Source: an uncultured Siphonobacter sp.
GTDB lineage: Bacteria; Bacteroidota; Bacteroidia; Cytophagales; Spirosomataceae
Assembly (NCBI GenBank): GCA_913774715.1
Contig: CAJYHS010000204.1
Location: 186,001-250,000, forward strand
Reading direction: 5' to 3'
Length of the DNA: 64,000 bases
The number at the start of each line of letters is the position of its first letter. Positions within the stretch are counted from its first letter, which is position 1. Both the position numbers and the translations under genes were made by a program. Positions 63,034 to 64,000 of this stretch are shown one piece after another. A model generated the notes under the pieces. That model was not told the origin of the DNA. It made no database searches and saw only the letters and a program-made list of their open reading frames with translations.

Positions 63034-63453
63034 TTATTTAAGCGGTTGGCTATCTATAAAAGACTGTAAAATAATCGTTGCTGAAACTCGATCCACAACG
63101 CCTTTATCCCGACGGTCTTTCTTCGTAGTCCCCATGGCAATTAAAGACTGCATCGCCATAACCGAGGTAAAGCGTTCGTCGTGTTCATGCACGGGAATTT
63201 CAGGAAAAGTCTTACGCAGAATTCGTAAAAACCCTCGTACGTGTGGCGTGTTGGACGTGTCCGATCCGTCCAGATTCGTGGGCATTCCTACGACAAAAGC
63301 CTCCACCGATTCCCGTTGACAATAGGTCTTTAGAAAATTAATTACCTGCGTGGAATGGACCGTCTCCAGAGCCGTTGCAATAATTTGCAAAGGATCCGTT
63401 ACCGCGAGCCCGACGCGTTTAGTACCATAGTCTATAGCAAGAATTCGTGCCAA
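63034..63453 (-). CDS. ruvX: RuvX/YqgF-type putative Holliday junction resolvase
   Basis: A 139-residue RNase H-fold nuclease. Motifs: first acidic residue in ILAIDYGTKRVGLAVTD, VGMPTNLDGSDTSNT, the HEHDERFTS strand and a final acidic residue in KGVVDRVSATIIL. Essential in E. coli, where YqgF also acts in 16S rRNA 5' maturation. Normal length. No partner genes adjacent. Confidence 0.93.
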   Translation of the reverse strand: MARILAIDYGTKRVGLAVTDPLQIIATALETVHSTQVINFLKTYCQRESVEAFVVGMPTNLDGSDTSNTPHVRGFLRILRKTFPEIPVHEHDERFTSVMAMQSLIAMGTTKKDRRDKGVVDRVSATIILQSFIDSQPLK

Positions 63454-63667
63454 TAGTTTAAAAAATTATCAGATTAATTGAAATGAATCTTCTTATCCTC
63501 GTTTAAACAGGTTAACCGATTAAAGGTAAAAATTTGATTGATAATTGATTAAGTCGAGAGACTCGTTCTTTATCAATATGTCGTTTTTCTGACTTAATCT
63601 GTCTGAAAGTTCGAAAAGGTAACAAAGTTTCCGGGATTCTTACCAACGTATAAAGCTTCGTTTATTA

Positions 63668-64000
63668 TTAGGCTAAATCTTTCTTCCAATCCTTGTACCC
63701 CACCACGCAAAGAGCCAGATAAATAGTGTATAATAATACCGTCCAGTAAAGACTCTTATGCGCATAAACGAACACATAAATACCATCGACGAATAACCAT
63801 AGCCACCAGTTTTCTATAAACTTTTTTCCCAGCATCCACTGGGCAATCAAACTGATCGTGGTTGTAAATGAGTCCACGAGTGGTATACTGGCATCGGTAA
63901 ATCGACTGAGAATCCAGTTTAAAAAGGCCGTTCCGCCTACTGCAATGATCACGATCCAGCCGATGAGGCGGCGGGGAAGTTGCTGAACGTTCAGTTGTGT
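63668..64000 (-). CDS. pnuC: Nicotinamide riboside transporter PnuC, C-terminal part
   Basis: The reading frame continues without a stop to the window edge (TQLNVQQLPRRLIGWIVIIAV ahead of a GTG at 63952 that is only internal). Membrane spans and the family signature DSFTTTISLIAQWMLGKKFIENWWLWLFVD, followed by GIYVFVYAHKSLYWTVLLY and GYKDWKK, identify PnuC, a facilitator for nicotinamide riboside. The tryptophan-rich tract lines the substrate channel in known PnuC. Stop at 63668. Confidence 0.88.
   Translation of the reverse strand, partial: TQLNVQQLPRRLIGWIVIIAVGGTAFLNWILSRFTDASIPLVDSFTTTISLIAQWMLGKKFIENWWLWLFVDGIYVFVYAHKSLYWTVLLYTIYLALCVVGYKDWKKDLA

Noticed and set aside
1-64000. CRISPR arrays, insertion sequences, prophage or toxin-antitoxin pairs
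   Set aside because: No regularly spaced direct repeats, transposase motifs, integrase or small paired toxin genes were seen on either strand.

Overview
This window is chromosomal DNA from a free-living Bacteroidota, most likely order Cytophagales (Spirosomaceae/Cytophagaceae type). The reasons are: gldH and porT homologues (gliding and type IX secretion), a SusC-like TonB-dependent receptor beside a DUF4374 lipoprotein, DUF4293 and DUF4450 proteins, a GT3-type glycogen synthase, many N-terminal lipoboxes, little Shine-Dalgarno use, and a tRNA promoter that fits the Bacteroidota TTG/TAnnTTTG consensus. Genus cannot be fixed by reading alone. No rRNA, CRISPR array, insertion sequence, prophage or plasmid gene was seen.

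Layout. 1-5 kb: truncated NUDIX gene, Wzi-like outer-membrane protein, two tandem ferritin-like exported proteins, an alpha/beta hydrolase. 5-15 kb: carB without its regulatory domain, a GT-A-like glycosyltransferase, a sugar-related lipoprotein, gpsA, a PpiD-like foldase, and prfB with the classical programmed +1 frameshift. 15-21 kb: an iron-uptake-type set (PepSY-TM protein, DUF4374 lipoprotein, TonB receptor) with a Fur-box-like dyad upstream. 21-25 kb: hydrolase, an unlisted 52-aa membrane protein, ruvB, HNH endonuclease, PAS histidine kinase. 25-28.5 kb: a compact red-light module, bacteriophytochrome - single-domain response regulator - heme oxygenase, which makes its own biliverdin. 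28.6-29.7 kb: a subclass B1 metallo-beta-lactamase and tRNA-Leu/tRNA-Gly. 30-39.8 kb: DUF4293, recQ, purD, ricT-like, gldH, Lon-N-domain protein, AI-2E-type permease, serine acetyltransferase. 39.9-48.2 kb: the 3' half of the division and cell-wall cluster, ftsW-murG-murC-ftsQ-ftsA-ftsZ. 48.3-53 kb: porT, ubiE/menG, a small lipoprotein with a 29-bp palindrome upstream, mutL. 53-64 kb: a GH3-serine hydrolase fusion, a frameshifted PhyH dioxygenase remnant, a DUF4450 glycosidase-like giant, a lipoprotein, GT3 glycogen synthase, ruvX, and the end of pnuC.

How they work together. Most of the window is housekeeping: nucleotide synthesis (carB, purD), translation (prfB), repair (ruvB, ruvX, recQ, mutL), envelope and division (dcw genes, gpsA, PpiD). 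Between these sit accessory functions: light sensing, iron uptake, polysaccharide handling and beta-lactam hydrolysis. Transcription units are set off by strong bidirectional hairpins, several with perfect arms of 13-24 bp. I did not find a clearly novel multi-gene system. The best candidates for a second look are the phytochrome/PAS-kinase divergent locus, the tandem ferritin-like pair, the B1 metallo-beta-lactamase, the PhyH pseudogene, the small membrane protein and several perfect dyads in front of genes.
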